A stretch of DNA of 64,000 bases, taken from assembly GCF_004014855.1 (NCBI RefSeq), contig NZ_CP034930.1, positions 1,798,001 to 1,862,000 of the forward strand, given 5' to 3'. Both the position numbers and the translations under genes were made by a program. A model generated the notes under the pieces. That model searched no databases. It had not been told where the DNA came from and saw only the letters and a list, made by a program, of their open reading frames with translations. The stretch is from Apibacter raozihei (lineage in GTDB: Bacteria > Bacteroidota > Bacteroidia > Flavobacteriales > Weeksellaceae). Positions 27,580-36,013 of this stretch are shown here, in pieces; position 1 is the first letter of the stretch; each line of letters opens with the position of its first letter.

Positions 27580-27784
27580 AAGAGCTGTATTTATGGATTA
27601 ATAATTGATGTTTAAAAAAATATAATTTATATGACAAATGTACTAAAAAACATTTAATTTATCTTGTTTTTTTTTTAGTTAATTAATTTTAAATATCTAA
27701 TTTTTTGATATTCAATTTTTTATAAATAAAAATTTCCTGAATGAAATTAAAAAGAAACAAGTTTTCTTTAAAGAAAAAAAGTAA

Positions 27785-27792
27785 TACTTTTG
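27785..27792 (+). promoter_or_regulatory. -7 element ahead of the SAM riboswitch
   Basis: TACTTTTG (TAnnTTTG) lies a few bases before the first paired base of the riboswitch, so transcription should start at its 5' edge (about 27798). Confidence 0.55.
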
Positions 27793-27795
27793 TCA

Positions 27796-27899
27796 TAGCT
27801 TATCGAGAAAGGCGGAGGGACAGGCCCTGAGAAACCTTGGCAACCGGTTATTTTAGTAAACAAGGTGCTAATTCCTGCCCGGTTTGGGAAAGATAACAA
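27796..27899 (+). promoter_or_regulatory. SAM-I (S-box) riboswitch
   Basis: Conserved S-box elements occur in order: CTTATCGAGAAAGGCGGAGG, GACAGGCCCTGAGAAACC, TTGGCAACCGG, AAGGTGCTAATTCCTGC and GAAAGATAAC. The closing P1 helix pairs TTATC (27800-27804) with GATAA (27892-27896). The family binds S-adenosylmethionine and normally turns off downstream genes when SAM is plentiful. No clear intrinsic terminator lies between it and the ATG at 27993. A 10-bp stem (27906-27915 with 27961-27970) could be part of the expression platform. The downstream genes are a TonB receptor and an amino-acid permease. Confidence 0.92.
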
Positions 27900-27992
27900 T
27901 TTTATTACAAAAATGTTACACAGGGATATTTCGTTTTTTCTTTTCTTGAAGAGCAAGTCTCATTTTTGTATAAATTATTGAAAAATTAAAGA

Positions 27993-30443
27993 ATGAAAAT
28001 CAAATATTTTTTTACTTCAAGTGTTATTATTTTTTCCCTATTCACATTAAATGCTCAAGAGTCAGACTCATTGCAGCAAAATATAAGTAATTTGGAGAAT
28101 ATAGTGATAGTAGGGGGAAGAAATACTGCGCGAACAGCCATTAATTCTCCTGTAGCTATTGATGTTATCGATGTGAAAAAAATAGAAAAATTATCACCTC
28201 AGGCGACTGTTAATGATTTGTTAAACTATTTGGTACCTTCATTCAATTCCGTAAAACAATCTTCATCCGATGGTACGGAGCATATTGATCCGGCTACATT
28301 AAGAGGAATGGGGCCGGATCAGGTTCTGGTTCTTATAAATGGGAAAAGAAGACATACAACATCATTAGTCAATTATCAGAATACAGTAGGAAACGGCTCT
28401 GTAGGAACCGATTTAAGTGCTATTCCAGCTTCAGCAATAGAAAGAATTGAAGTCCTACGGGATGGTGCAGCCGCCCAGTATGGATCTGATGCAATTGCAG
28501 GAGTTATAAATATTGTCCTAAAAAAAAGCTTCGGAGGTAGTATATCTGCTACTTATGGGGTAACTAACAGAAATGATGGAGAAAACTACAGTTTAAGTAG
28601 TAACTATGGTACTAAATTAGGTAATGATGGAGGATCTATAAATTTATCATTTGTCGTTAGTCAAAGGAATGCTACAAATAGGTCATACGAAAATAATCTG
28701 GATAAATTTGGAGATAATTTTGCATATGACTTTGCTCCGGATCCAGCTCAAGCTCGTGCCAATGATGAAACGATTATGGCTGCAAGAGGTTTATCACAAA
28801 AAGATTTCAGATTTAGAATAGGAGATGCCAAAATAAAAAATCAACAATTTTTTATAAATGTAATATATCCATTATCACAGAAATTGGAGTTTTACATTTT
28901 CGGAGGAGCTAGTCTAAGGCAAGGGGAAGGAGCCGAATTCAGAAGATTACCCAGTGAAACGGATAATGTCGTATCAGAAATTTATCCTAATGGATTTCAG
29001 CCTTTGTTAAAATCGAACATCTATGATATCTCACAGGTAGCTGGGATCAAATATAAATACGATAACTGGATTATTGATTTAAGCAATACTTTTGGAGAGA
29101 ATATTTTCAATTATCAGGTTGCAAATACAAACAATGCTTCTTTAGGAATACATTCTCCAACCAGATTTAATGCAGGCGGACACAGTTTTTTACAAAACAC
29201 TATAAACCTTGATGTTTCAAAAAAAATAAATTCGTATTTTTCTTTGGGTTTAGGTACTGAATTCAGATATGAACAATATAAAATAACAGCAGGAGAAGAA
29301 GCTTCATGGGCCAGATATGATAAATATGGAAATATTGTATCTGAAGTAACCAAGCCTGAAGATATAATAGGAGCAGGAGGCTCACAGGGATTTGTCGGAT
29401 TCTCACCATTAAATTCTATAAATAAAAACAGGACAAGTGTGGCTACTTATGCAGATTTAGCTTTTACTTTAGGGCGTCTGTCAGGAAATATAGCGGGCAG
29501 GTATGAACATTTCAGTGATTTTGGTAATTCAGTAACCGGAAAATTAGCTGTGAGATATGAATATGCTCAGGGATTTGCAATACGAGGCGCGGTTAGTACT
29601 GGTTTTAGAGCCCCTTCTCTTCAACAACAATATTTTAATAATTCATATACAGATATTTCAACTACAGGAAATAAAATTGTAGCTAAAGGTATTTTTACAA
29701 ATGATAGTAATCTGGCAAAAGCTTTAGGAATAGAAAAATTAAAAGATGAAAAGTCTGTAAATGTGAGTGTAGGTTTAACTTTTCGTCCTGTAAATAAACT
29801 TTATATAACTTTAGATGGATACTATATAAGAGTAAATGACAGAATTGTTTTAACCAGTGAATTTGTAAATGACCTGATTCAATCTTACGGAGTAGAAGGG
29901 GCACGGTTTTTTACGAATGCCGTAGATACAGAAACTAAAGGTATTGATTGGGTAGCTGCTTATAGTTTTTATGTAGGGGCAGGAAAATTAGATGTCAGTT
30001 TGTCAGGTAATTATACGGAAACTAAAATCATTGATTATCATTTTCCTGAAGTTTTCGGAGGTGACAGAAATGAGTACTTTGGCCCGGATCAGGTAAACAT
30101 CATTGAATCGCTGACACCTAAATCAAAAGCAAGTCTGGGATTAATATATACGCTTAATAAATGGAATTTTTTAGTGAGAAATACTTATTATGGAAAAGTT
30201 ACGCGTAACGGTTATCCATATGGAGGAATACAATACCATTCCCCCAAGTACGTTACTGATTTTAGTATCAGTTATAGCTTGACTAAAAATCTGGGAATTA
30301 CTTTGGGAGGTAATAATGTATTTGATATATTTCCTGATAAACAAATTTATGAAAATTCATATTATAATGTATTTAAATATGCTCCTGTCCAAATGGGGAT
30401 TACAGGAGCCAACTGGTTTGCCAGGTTAAATATGAACTTTTAA
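27993..30443 (+). CDS. TonB-dependent receptor under SAM riboswitch control
   Basis: An 816-residue outer-membrane TonB-dependent transporter. The signal peptide (MKIKYFFTSSVIIFSLFTLNAQ) is followed by a plug domain with the box NSPVAIDVIDVKKIEKLSPQ, DPATLRGMGPDQVLVLINGK, and AAQYGSDAIAGVINIVLKK. The barrel ends with an aromatic C-terminus (NWFARLNMNF). It has no SusD partner and no N-terminal CarboxypepD domain, so it is a siderophore- or vitamin-type receptor in architecture. Control by a SAM-I riboswitch and the permease 23 bp downstream suggest a methionine-related substrate (methionine, a methionine peptide or a precursor), which is inference. Confidence 0.88.
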   Translation: MKIKYFFTSSVIIFSLFTLNAQESDSLQQNISNLENIVIVGGRNTARTAINSPVAIDVIDVKKIEKLSPQATVNDLLNYLVPSFNSVKQSSSDGTEHIDPATLRGMGPDQVLVLINGKRRHTTSLVNYQNTVGNGSVGTDLSAIPASAIERIEVLRDGAAAQYGSDAIAGVINIVLKKSFGGSISATYGVTNRNDGENYSLSSNYGTKLGNDGGSINLSFVVSQRNATNRSYENNLDKFGDNFAYDFAPDPAQARANDETIMAARGLSQKDFRFRIGDAKIKNQQFFINVIYPLSQKLEFYIFGGASLRQGEGAEFRRLPSETDNVVSEIYPNGFQPLLKSNIYDISQVAGIKYKYDNWIIDLSNTFGENIFNYQVANTNNASLGIHSPTRFNAGGHSFLQNTINLDVSKKINSYFSLGLGTEFRYEQYKITAGEEASWARYDKYGNIVSEVTKPEDIIGAGGSQGFVGFSPLNSINKNRTSVATYADLAFTLGRLSGNIAGRYEHFSDFGNSVTGKLAVRYEYAQGFAIRGAVSTGFRAPSLQQQYFNNSYTDISTTGNKIVAKGIFTNDSNLAKALGIEKLKDEKSVNVSVGLTFRPVNKLYITLDGYYIRVNDRIVLTSEFVNDLIQSYGVEGARFFTNAVDTETKGIDWVAAYSFYVGAGKLDVSLSGNYTETKIIDYHFPEVFGGDRNEYFGPDQVNIIESLTPKSKASLGLIYTLNKWNFLVRNTYYGKVTRNGYPYGGIQYHSPKYVTDFSISYSLTKNLGITLGGNNVFDIFPDKQIYENSYYNVFKYAPVQMGITGANWFARLNMNF

Positions 30444-30466
30444 TTATTCACCACGAAAAAAGTAAA

Positions 30467-31738
30467 ATGAAAAAAATTGGATGGAAAACAGCTACGGCTA
30501 TTGTTGTTTCCAATATGATAGGAACAGGAGTATTTACCAGTTTAGGGTATCAGGTTCCTGAATTGCATAATACATTTACCTTACTTTTACTTTGGTTTGC
30601 AGGAGGGGTATTGGCCTTAATTGGGGCATTTGTATATGCAGAATTAGGAACACATTTTAAGCAATCCGGTGGTGATTATATTTATCTTTCCCGAACCTAT
30701 CATCCGTTAGCCGGGTATTTAACCAGCTGGGTGTCTTTAATAGTCGGCTTTTCTGCTCCCGTTTCTTTAGCTGCATTGGCTATGGCTAAATATCTGGGAA
30801 TAGAACAAGTTAAAACATTTGCTATTTTTGTTATTATATTTATTGCTGTTTTTCAGTGTTTTAGCCTTAAAGTAAGTAGTCATTTTCAAAACATTTTTGC
30901 CATACTGAAAGTGGTTTTTATAGTAGTTTTGATCATTATAGGTTTTATTATTTTTCCCAGTCAGCCTAATGCTTTATTGTGGGATTCAACATGGAAAAAT
31001 GAATTAGTGATGCCCGCATTTGCCAGTTCTTTGGTTTTTGTTACCTATGCATATACCGGATGGAATTCAGCATCCTATATAGTCGAAGAACTGGATAAGC
31101 CAAAGGTTAACCTTCCCAAAGCATTAATTATAGGTACGTCATTTGTAACCATAAGCTATGTACTGGTCAATTTTGTATTTCTGTATCACGCCTCTATCAG
31201 TGAATTAAGCGGAAAGGAAGACGTTGCCAATATAACATTTTATAACGTATTGGGAGCTGATGGCGTAAAATGGGTAAATTATTTTATAGCATTGCAATTA
31301 GTAGCAACTATAAGCGGATATTTATGGGTAGGTTCCAGAGTTACTCAAGCTACAGCCAGAGAAAATCGTTTATGGAAATATCTTGAAAAAGAAAATAAAA
31401 ATAGAATCCCTATTCGGGCAGTATTAATACATACTTTGATAAGTATAATAATTATACTTAGTGGAAAATTCGAGGAAATTTTTATCTATACCGCTTTTGT
31501 ACTTCAGTTACTTGCCACTGCGGCAGTAAGCACTTCTTTATTTCTTAAGAAAAAAGACCGGACTTTATTCAAAGGTAACTGGTTTTTACTATTACCCAGT
31601 ATATTTTTACTTTTTAGTTTTTACATTCTGTACTTTACTTTTGCAAATCATCCAAGAGAAAGTTTTATAGGTTTAGGTATAGTATTAGTTGGAGGTATCT
31701 TGTATTTTTTCGATAAGAATAAAATGATTAAAGAATAA
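30467..31738 (+). CDS. APC-family amino-acid permease
   Basis: Inner-membrane amino-acid transporter of the APC superfamily with 12 predicted helices in 423 residues. The first helix carries the substrate-binding GTGVF-type motif (VVSNMIGTGVFTSLG), and ELGTHFKQSGGDYIYLSRTY and YTGWNSASYIVEELDKPKVN are typical of LAT/CAT-like members. It lies 23 bp after the TonB receptor and so is probably under the same SAM riboswitch. Together the two form a predicted outer- and inner-membrane route for one substrate, perhaps methionine. Confidence 0.88.
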   Translation: MKKIGWKTATAIVVSNMIGTGVFTSLGYQVPELHNTFTLLLLWFAGGVLALIGAFVYAELGTHFKQSGGDYIYLSRTYHPLAGYLTSWVSLIVGFSAPVSLAALAMAKYLGIEQVKTFAIFVIIFIAVFQCFSLKVSSHFQNIFAILKVVFIVVLIIIGFIIFPSQPNALLWDSTWKNELVMPAFASSLVFVTYAYTGWNSASYIVEELDKPKVNLPKALIIGTSFVTISYVLVNFVFLYHASISELSGKEDVANITFYNVLGADGVKWVNYFIALQLVATISGYLWVGSRVTQATARENRLWKYLEKENKNRIPIRAVLIHTLISIIIILSGKFEEIFIYTAFVLQLLATAAVSTSLFLKKKDRTLFKGNWFLLLPSIFLLFSFYILYFTFANHPRESFIGLGIVLVGGILYFFDKNKMIKE

Positions 31739-31815
31739 AATAGTCTTTTAATTAAAATAAGATATAATAATTGGAATATTTGTAAATTTAACATTAGTGT
31801 TAAATTAGAATTAAG

Positions 31816-32327
31816 ATGAGTAAGTATATAGCTTGCAATTATTTAAACTATGATAATCAAAATAAATTATGGAGTTTGCATGAAGACTTTATAATGGCTT
31901 TTAGATATTCTGACGGTTTTACAGAACGATTATTGTCTGCTGATTTTTTATTGATAAAAATTTTAAGCTTTTATGTTACTTAGGCTCATTTGATAAATTT
32001 AAAGATAGCACAGAACATGGTCTTCATTTTGTAATAGAAACCCATCTACCCAATGATATTAGGCAATTGGTTTCATCATTAATGAAAGAAAAATATGATA
32101 CTATTAAAGAAAAATATGATTTTGAAAAGTTCGTAATGACAGATATGCCAGATGTTCAAGTTTATCTAAAATCAGGGGTAGATACAAAAACAGTATATAT
32201 AAATTATATTATGCTGAGTGATACGGATGATATATTAGAATTTATGTCTGAAAAGAAATTATTTAAATTAACAAGTAAAATAGTAGGTTGGATAAATGAT
32301 TGTTACGAAAGTCTTGTTAAAAAATAG
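31816..32327 (+). pseudogene. Hypothetical gene interrupted by a frameshift
   Basis: An ATG at 31816 opens a frame (MSKYIACNYLNYDNQNKLWS) that stops at 31983. A second frame, open from about 31944, continues without a stop to 32327 and reads GSFDKFKDSTEHGLHFVIET and further. The two fit together as one protein of about 170 residues if one base is gained or lost near 31944-31970, which includes A- and T-runs. I do not recognise the product. Either the gene is decayed or this is a homopolymer sequencing error. A conservative reading keeps only the ATG at 32067 (86 residues). Confidence 0.5.
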
Positions 32328-32366
32328 CTATTTTGTATTTTTTACAAACAGTAGATAAAATTAATA

Positions 32367-32398
32367 AAAAACCGAAGGAATCCTTGCCTTCGGTTTTT
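32367..32398. terminator. CCGAAGG terminator, bidirectional
   Basis: A 12-bp perfect stem (AAAAACCGAAGG/CCTTCGGTTTTT, arms 32367-32378 and 32387-32398) between the converging hypothetical gene and the first C10 protease gene. Confidence 0.8.
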
Positions 32399-32420
32399 TG
32401 TTATATATACCCAATAAATA

Positions 32421-35400
32421 TTATTTTTTTATAAATTTAAGAGTTTGCTCCTTTATACGTAAAAAATATACATTTGAGGTTAATTCGGATACATCCAAAT
32501 AAATTTCTTTATCAGGTTGAATGGCAAAAGTTTTAACAATTTTTCCATTTCTATCAATAATTGTAGCTATTATATTTTTACTTCCTTCCACTTTAATCCC
32601 TTTAATATATATAATATCTTCTACAGGATTAGGATGCAATGAAACTGAGGAAGATAGGGTGTCTCCAAAAGTTATATCACTTGTAGATGATAAATTGGTT
32701 CTAAAACTACTTTGAGCGTATCTGGATTGAACTGAAGGAGAACAATAGGTTGTTACTCTCCAATCATAAGATGCATCAGGTAATAAACCAGTTAAAGATG
32801 CATAATTGTTAGCTGTTACAGCAGCTGTGGTCCAAAAAGAAGTATTAGTAGGCTTAAATTCAACTTTGTATCTGTAGGCTCCGTTAACCGATAACCAGCT
32901 AAGTTTAGCACTATTGCTTGATATATTTGTTTCGGATAAGTCTGAAGGAGTAATGCAGGTTTCTGGTGTAATAAAATCACTTTGAGAATAAGCAGAGGTT
33001 GAAGACGTGGAACAGTATGTTTTCACTCTCCAGGTGTAAGAAGTGTTTTCTTTCAATCCTGATATGGTAAAAGCATTTGATTTTGTTCTAACCATTATCC
33101 ATATAGTATCATAAGCAGCTTTATATTCAACCTTATATTTATCGACTCCGGCAATTGGATTCCAGTTAAGTGAAGCGCTGTTATTTGTGATATTAATTAC
33201 CCTAAGTCCCGATGGGGCTGAGCAATCGCCAGCAGTCCTGAAAACACTTTGAGAAAATCCGGAACTGATTGAGGGAGAACAGTAAGTTATAACTCTCCAG
33301 TTATAAAAGGTATTCGGTTCAAGTCCGGTAAATGTGAAAGAATTATCCGTTGTTACTGTAGCTGTTACCCAATTGGTAAGTGTCTCATTTTTGTATTCAA
33401 CTTTATACCTGAAGGCACCGGGAACTTGTTCCCAATTAACAGTAGCACTATTTTTTGATATATTATTAGTATTGAGCCCCGAAGGATTTATACAAGTCCC
33501 GGAAGTATTAAAATTACTTTGAGAATAAGCGGAGCTTGATGACGTGGTACAGTTTGCTTTTATTCTCCAGCTATATGAAGTATTCTCTTTTAATCCTGAA
33601 ATTGTATAAACATTAGATGTTGTTCTGGCTGTATTCCAGTTGGTATCTGAAAGAGATCTATACTCCACTATATAATTTACTGCGCCATTTACCAAATTCC
33701 AATTAAGAGTTGCTTTATTAGTTGAAATATTGGTTGTGTTTAGTCCAGAAGGGGATATACAGCCACCGGAGGTCATAAAACTACTTTGTGAATATCCTGA
33801 ATTCATTCTCATATCACAATACGTATTTACTCTCCAGTCGTACGATGTGTTAGTTTGTAGGCCCTTCAGTTCAAATGAATTGGAAGTTGTATAGGCACGT
33901 GTCCATATTGTATCAGAAGAAGCTTTAAATTCAATTGAGTATTTATTAACTCTATTACCAGGATTCCATGAAAGTAAAGCGCTCGTATCGGATATATTGG
34001 AAACGTTAAGTCCGGTAGTAAATGGACAGTTTCTTGTAGTAAAAGAATTTTGTTTGTATATAGAACTGCTTGAATTATAGCAGTTTGTTTTGATTCTACA
34101 TAGATACGATGTACCTGCATTTAATTTAGATAAAGTGAAAGATGTAGCAGTGTTTTCAATAGTAGTGGCAATCCAGTTATCCTCTGATTCCATTTTGTAT
34201 TCAACGGTATAGTTCTTAGCTCCGTTCACTGCTTTCCAGTTAAGTATAGCACCACTACCATTTATATAAGTAATGCTAAGATCATCTGGAGAAGAGCATG
34301 TGGGTACGGGAGGAAAAATATTGATAATTACAGCCTGATTGTTGGTAAATCCTTGAGGATTGGTTATTTGATAATATCCATTAGCCTTTCCACCCCATCC
34401 TAAATTAAAGTGAATCAGATTGTTTGAGTCGTAACCGTCAGCAACAAATGCATGTCCGCCGGAGGATGACCTTCCCATAAAATAAACAGGATAGTTTTTG
34501 GTTAGCTGATCTTTTACTAAGTTTAGCCATTCCGCATTACTGGTATAGTTTGATCTGTACTTTATTTCAGCTGAAGGACTGTATTTAAAGTAATTTTTCA
34601 ATGCGGGGACAACATTAGCGTCAAAAGCTCCGGAAGCTGAAGGTCCATATATCATATTCACTGAAACTCCGGCATGATACATTAAAGTTGCCACAGCATC
34701 CACCTGTTGGGCGGATGAGGAGCTCGAAAGAAAATTAGGCATTTGATTCCATTGGTAGTTTGTATTCTGGAAATCAGCAGTTAACGTTTTACCTTTCCAG
34801 TTGTAAAAATTATTAGCTATTGTATACGTATGTGAGCCACTCCCTTTGTCAGGATAATTCCAGAATTTCATTATTTGAGCCATAGCTGTAGCTACACACC
34901 CGGTCAGAGAAGATTTTCCTTCATAAGTAACAGGTGCCAGCTTATTATAGTATGGATACTGATTCCATATGGTTTTAAGTAGAGGATCAACGTTAGAAGC
35001 TAGAGAAACCTTGGAACTTTTAGCTAGAGGAAGTGCTTTTCCTGTAAGTAAAGCTTTCCATTCTTCTTTGATTAACGAATTCTCTTGATTGATAACTTTT
35101 TGAGCTTTGTTTTTTCTTAAATATTCATTAGCCAATTGGTAATTGTTAAGAATATATAGTAATTCAGGAGAAATTGATTGGTCTAGGGGAATGGGAGAAT
35201 CAAGAGAATAAGCTAAAACGGGGTGATTTTCACTTTCTGATGAAATAATAATAAAACCATTTCCATCAGTATTTTTAAAAATATAAAAACCATCGTATTT
35301 TTTATCAAGTTGGTCTGTAACATTCGTCAATCCAATATTTCCAGACTTATGCTTTTCTGATTTAAAATTTAGAAAATTTTTTGCAACATATTCCGCAGTT

Positions 35401-35480
35401 TCTTTGGAAACATCTTGTCCATGGAATAGATAAGGTATAAGAATACCTATAACTATAATAATGTACTTATAATTATTCAT
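32421..35480 (-). CDS. Secreted C10-family cysteine protease with six FN3 repeats and T9SS sorting domain
   Basis: Streptopain-like (C10) protease. It has a signal peptide, a Spi/C10-type pro-domain (about residues 22-130), and a catalytic domain with Cys195 in SLTGCVATAMAQIM and His343 in SSGGHAFVADGYD, followed by LGWGGKANGYY. Six fibronectin type III repeats follow (about residues 397-930), each opening with a Cys and CxxPxGL-like sequence and containing WRVxTYC-like strands. The C-terminal T9SS type A sorting domain reads SVSLHPNPVEDIIYIKG to VYFLRIKEQTLKFIKK, so the protein is secreted and probably surface-anchored. It is the shorter paralogue of the next gene. Substrates are unknown. 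Confidence 0.92.
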   Translation of the reverse strand: MNNYKYIIIVIGILIPYLFHGQDVSKETAEYVAKNFLNFKSEKHKSGNIGLTNVTDQLDKKYDGFYIFKNTDGNGFIIISSESENHPVLAYSLDSPIPLDQSISPELLYILNNYQLANEYLRKNKAQKVINQENSLIKEEWKALLTGKALPLAKSSKVSLASNVDPLLKTIWNQYPYYNKLAPVTYEGKSSLTGCVATAMAQIMKFWNYPDKGSGSHTYTIANNFYNWKGKTLTADFQNTNYQWNQMPNFLSSSSSAQQVDAVATLMYHAGVSVNMIYGPSASGAFDANVVPALKNYFKYSPSAEIKYRSNYTSNAEWLNLVKDQLTKNYPVYFMGRSSSGGHAFVADGYDSNNLIHFNLGWGGKANGYYQITNPQGFTNNQAVIINIFPPVPTCSSPDDLSITYINGSGAILNWKAVNGAKNYTVEYKMESEDNWIATTIENTATSFTLSKLNAGTSYLCRIKTNCYNSSSSIYKQNSFTTRNCPFTTGLNVSNISDTSALLSWNPGNRVNKYSIEFKASSDTIWTRAYTTSNSFELKGLQTNTSYDWRVNTYCDMRMNSGYSQSSFMTSGGCISPSGLNTTNISTNKATLNWNLVNGAVNYIVEYRSLSDTNWNTARTTSNVYTISGLKENTSYSWRIKANCTTSSSSAYSQSNFNTSGTCINPSGLNTNNISKNSATVNWEQVPGAFRYKVEYKNETLTNWVTATVTTDNSFTFTGLEPNTFYNWRVITYCSPSISSGFSQSVFRTAGDCSAPSGLRVINITNNSASLNWNPIAGVDKYKVEYKAAYDTIWIMVRTKSNAFTISGLKENTSYTWRVKTYCSTSSTSAYSQSDFITPETCITPSDLSETNISSNSAKLSWLSVNGAYRYKVEFKPTNTSFWTTAAVTANNYASLTGLLPDASYDWRVTTYCSPSVQSRYAQSSFRTNLSSTSDITFGDTLSSSVSLHPNPVEDIIYIKGIKVEGSKNIIATIIDRNGKIVKTFAIQPDKEIYLDVSELTSNVYFLRIKEQTLKFIKK

Positions 35481-36013
35481 AAATGCTTATTTGTAAATTA
35501 GTAATAATAATTGGTAAAAAATAATAAGTATTCTATATAAGAGTAACAAATAGTAATGACAAAATAGAATATAAAGGTTCAGGGTCGTCTTAATTTTAAA
35601 TCCGAGTATAATTAATATAAGACAGAGATTAGATATATTACATTATCATAGGCAGTAGTAATTAATGTTGGTCTATTCAAATATACTAATTTTATAATTA
35701 ATATATATAAAATAAGTTTAATTTATGATATATTTTAATAATAAATATATGTAACTTATGTTTAGCTGCAATTTTTTGTAATAAAATTTATTGTTATTAT
35801 TTGCTTTATAAAAAGAGAAAGAAAAAACAGCTATGATTTTTAATATTTGTAACTTTTTATATTATAAAATAAACTATGAAATACTTAAAAATTTCTTAAT
35901 AATTATTTTATTAATGTTTTGTTAGTTTGGTACTTTTTCTAAGTACAACATTTAAAAATAAAAAAAACCGAGGAAAATAATTTCTTCGGTTTTTTATACA
36001 ATTTTAGTAAATT
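35481..36013. other. Gene-free region between the two C10 proteases
   Basis: About 530 bp of very AT-rich DNA with no credible gene. It holds the promoter of the downstream (leftward) protease and the terminator of the upstream one at 35962-35996. I see nothing else. Confidence 0.5.
35962..35996 (-). terminator. CCGAGGAAA terminator of the 12-repeat protease
   Basis: A stem of AAAAAACCGAGGAAA with TTTCTTCGGTTTTTT, including one wobble pair, close behind the stop of the gene at 36014. It resembles the terminators at 32367 and 41112. Confidence 0.75.
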
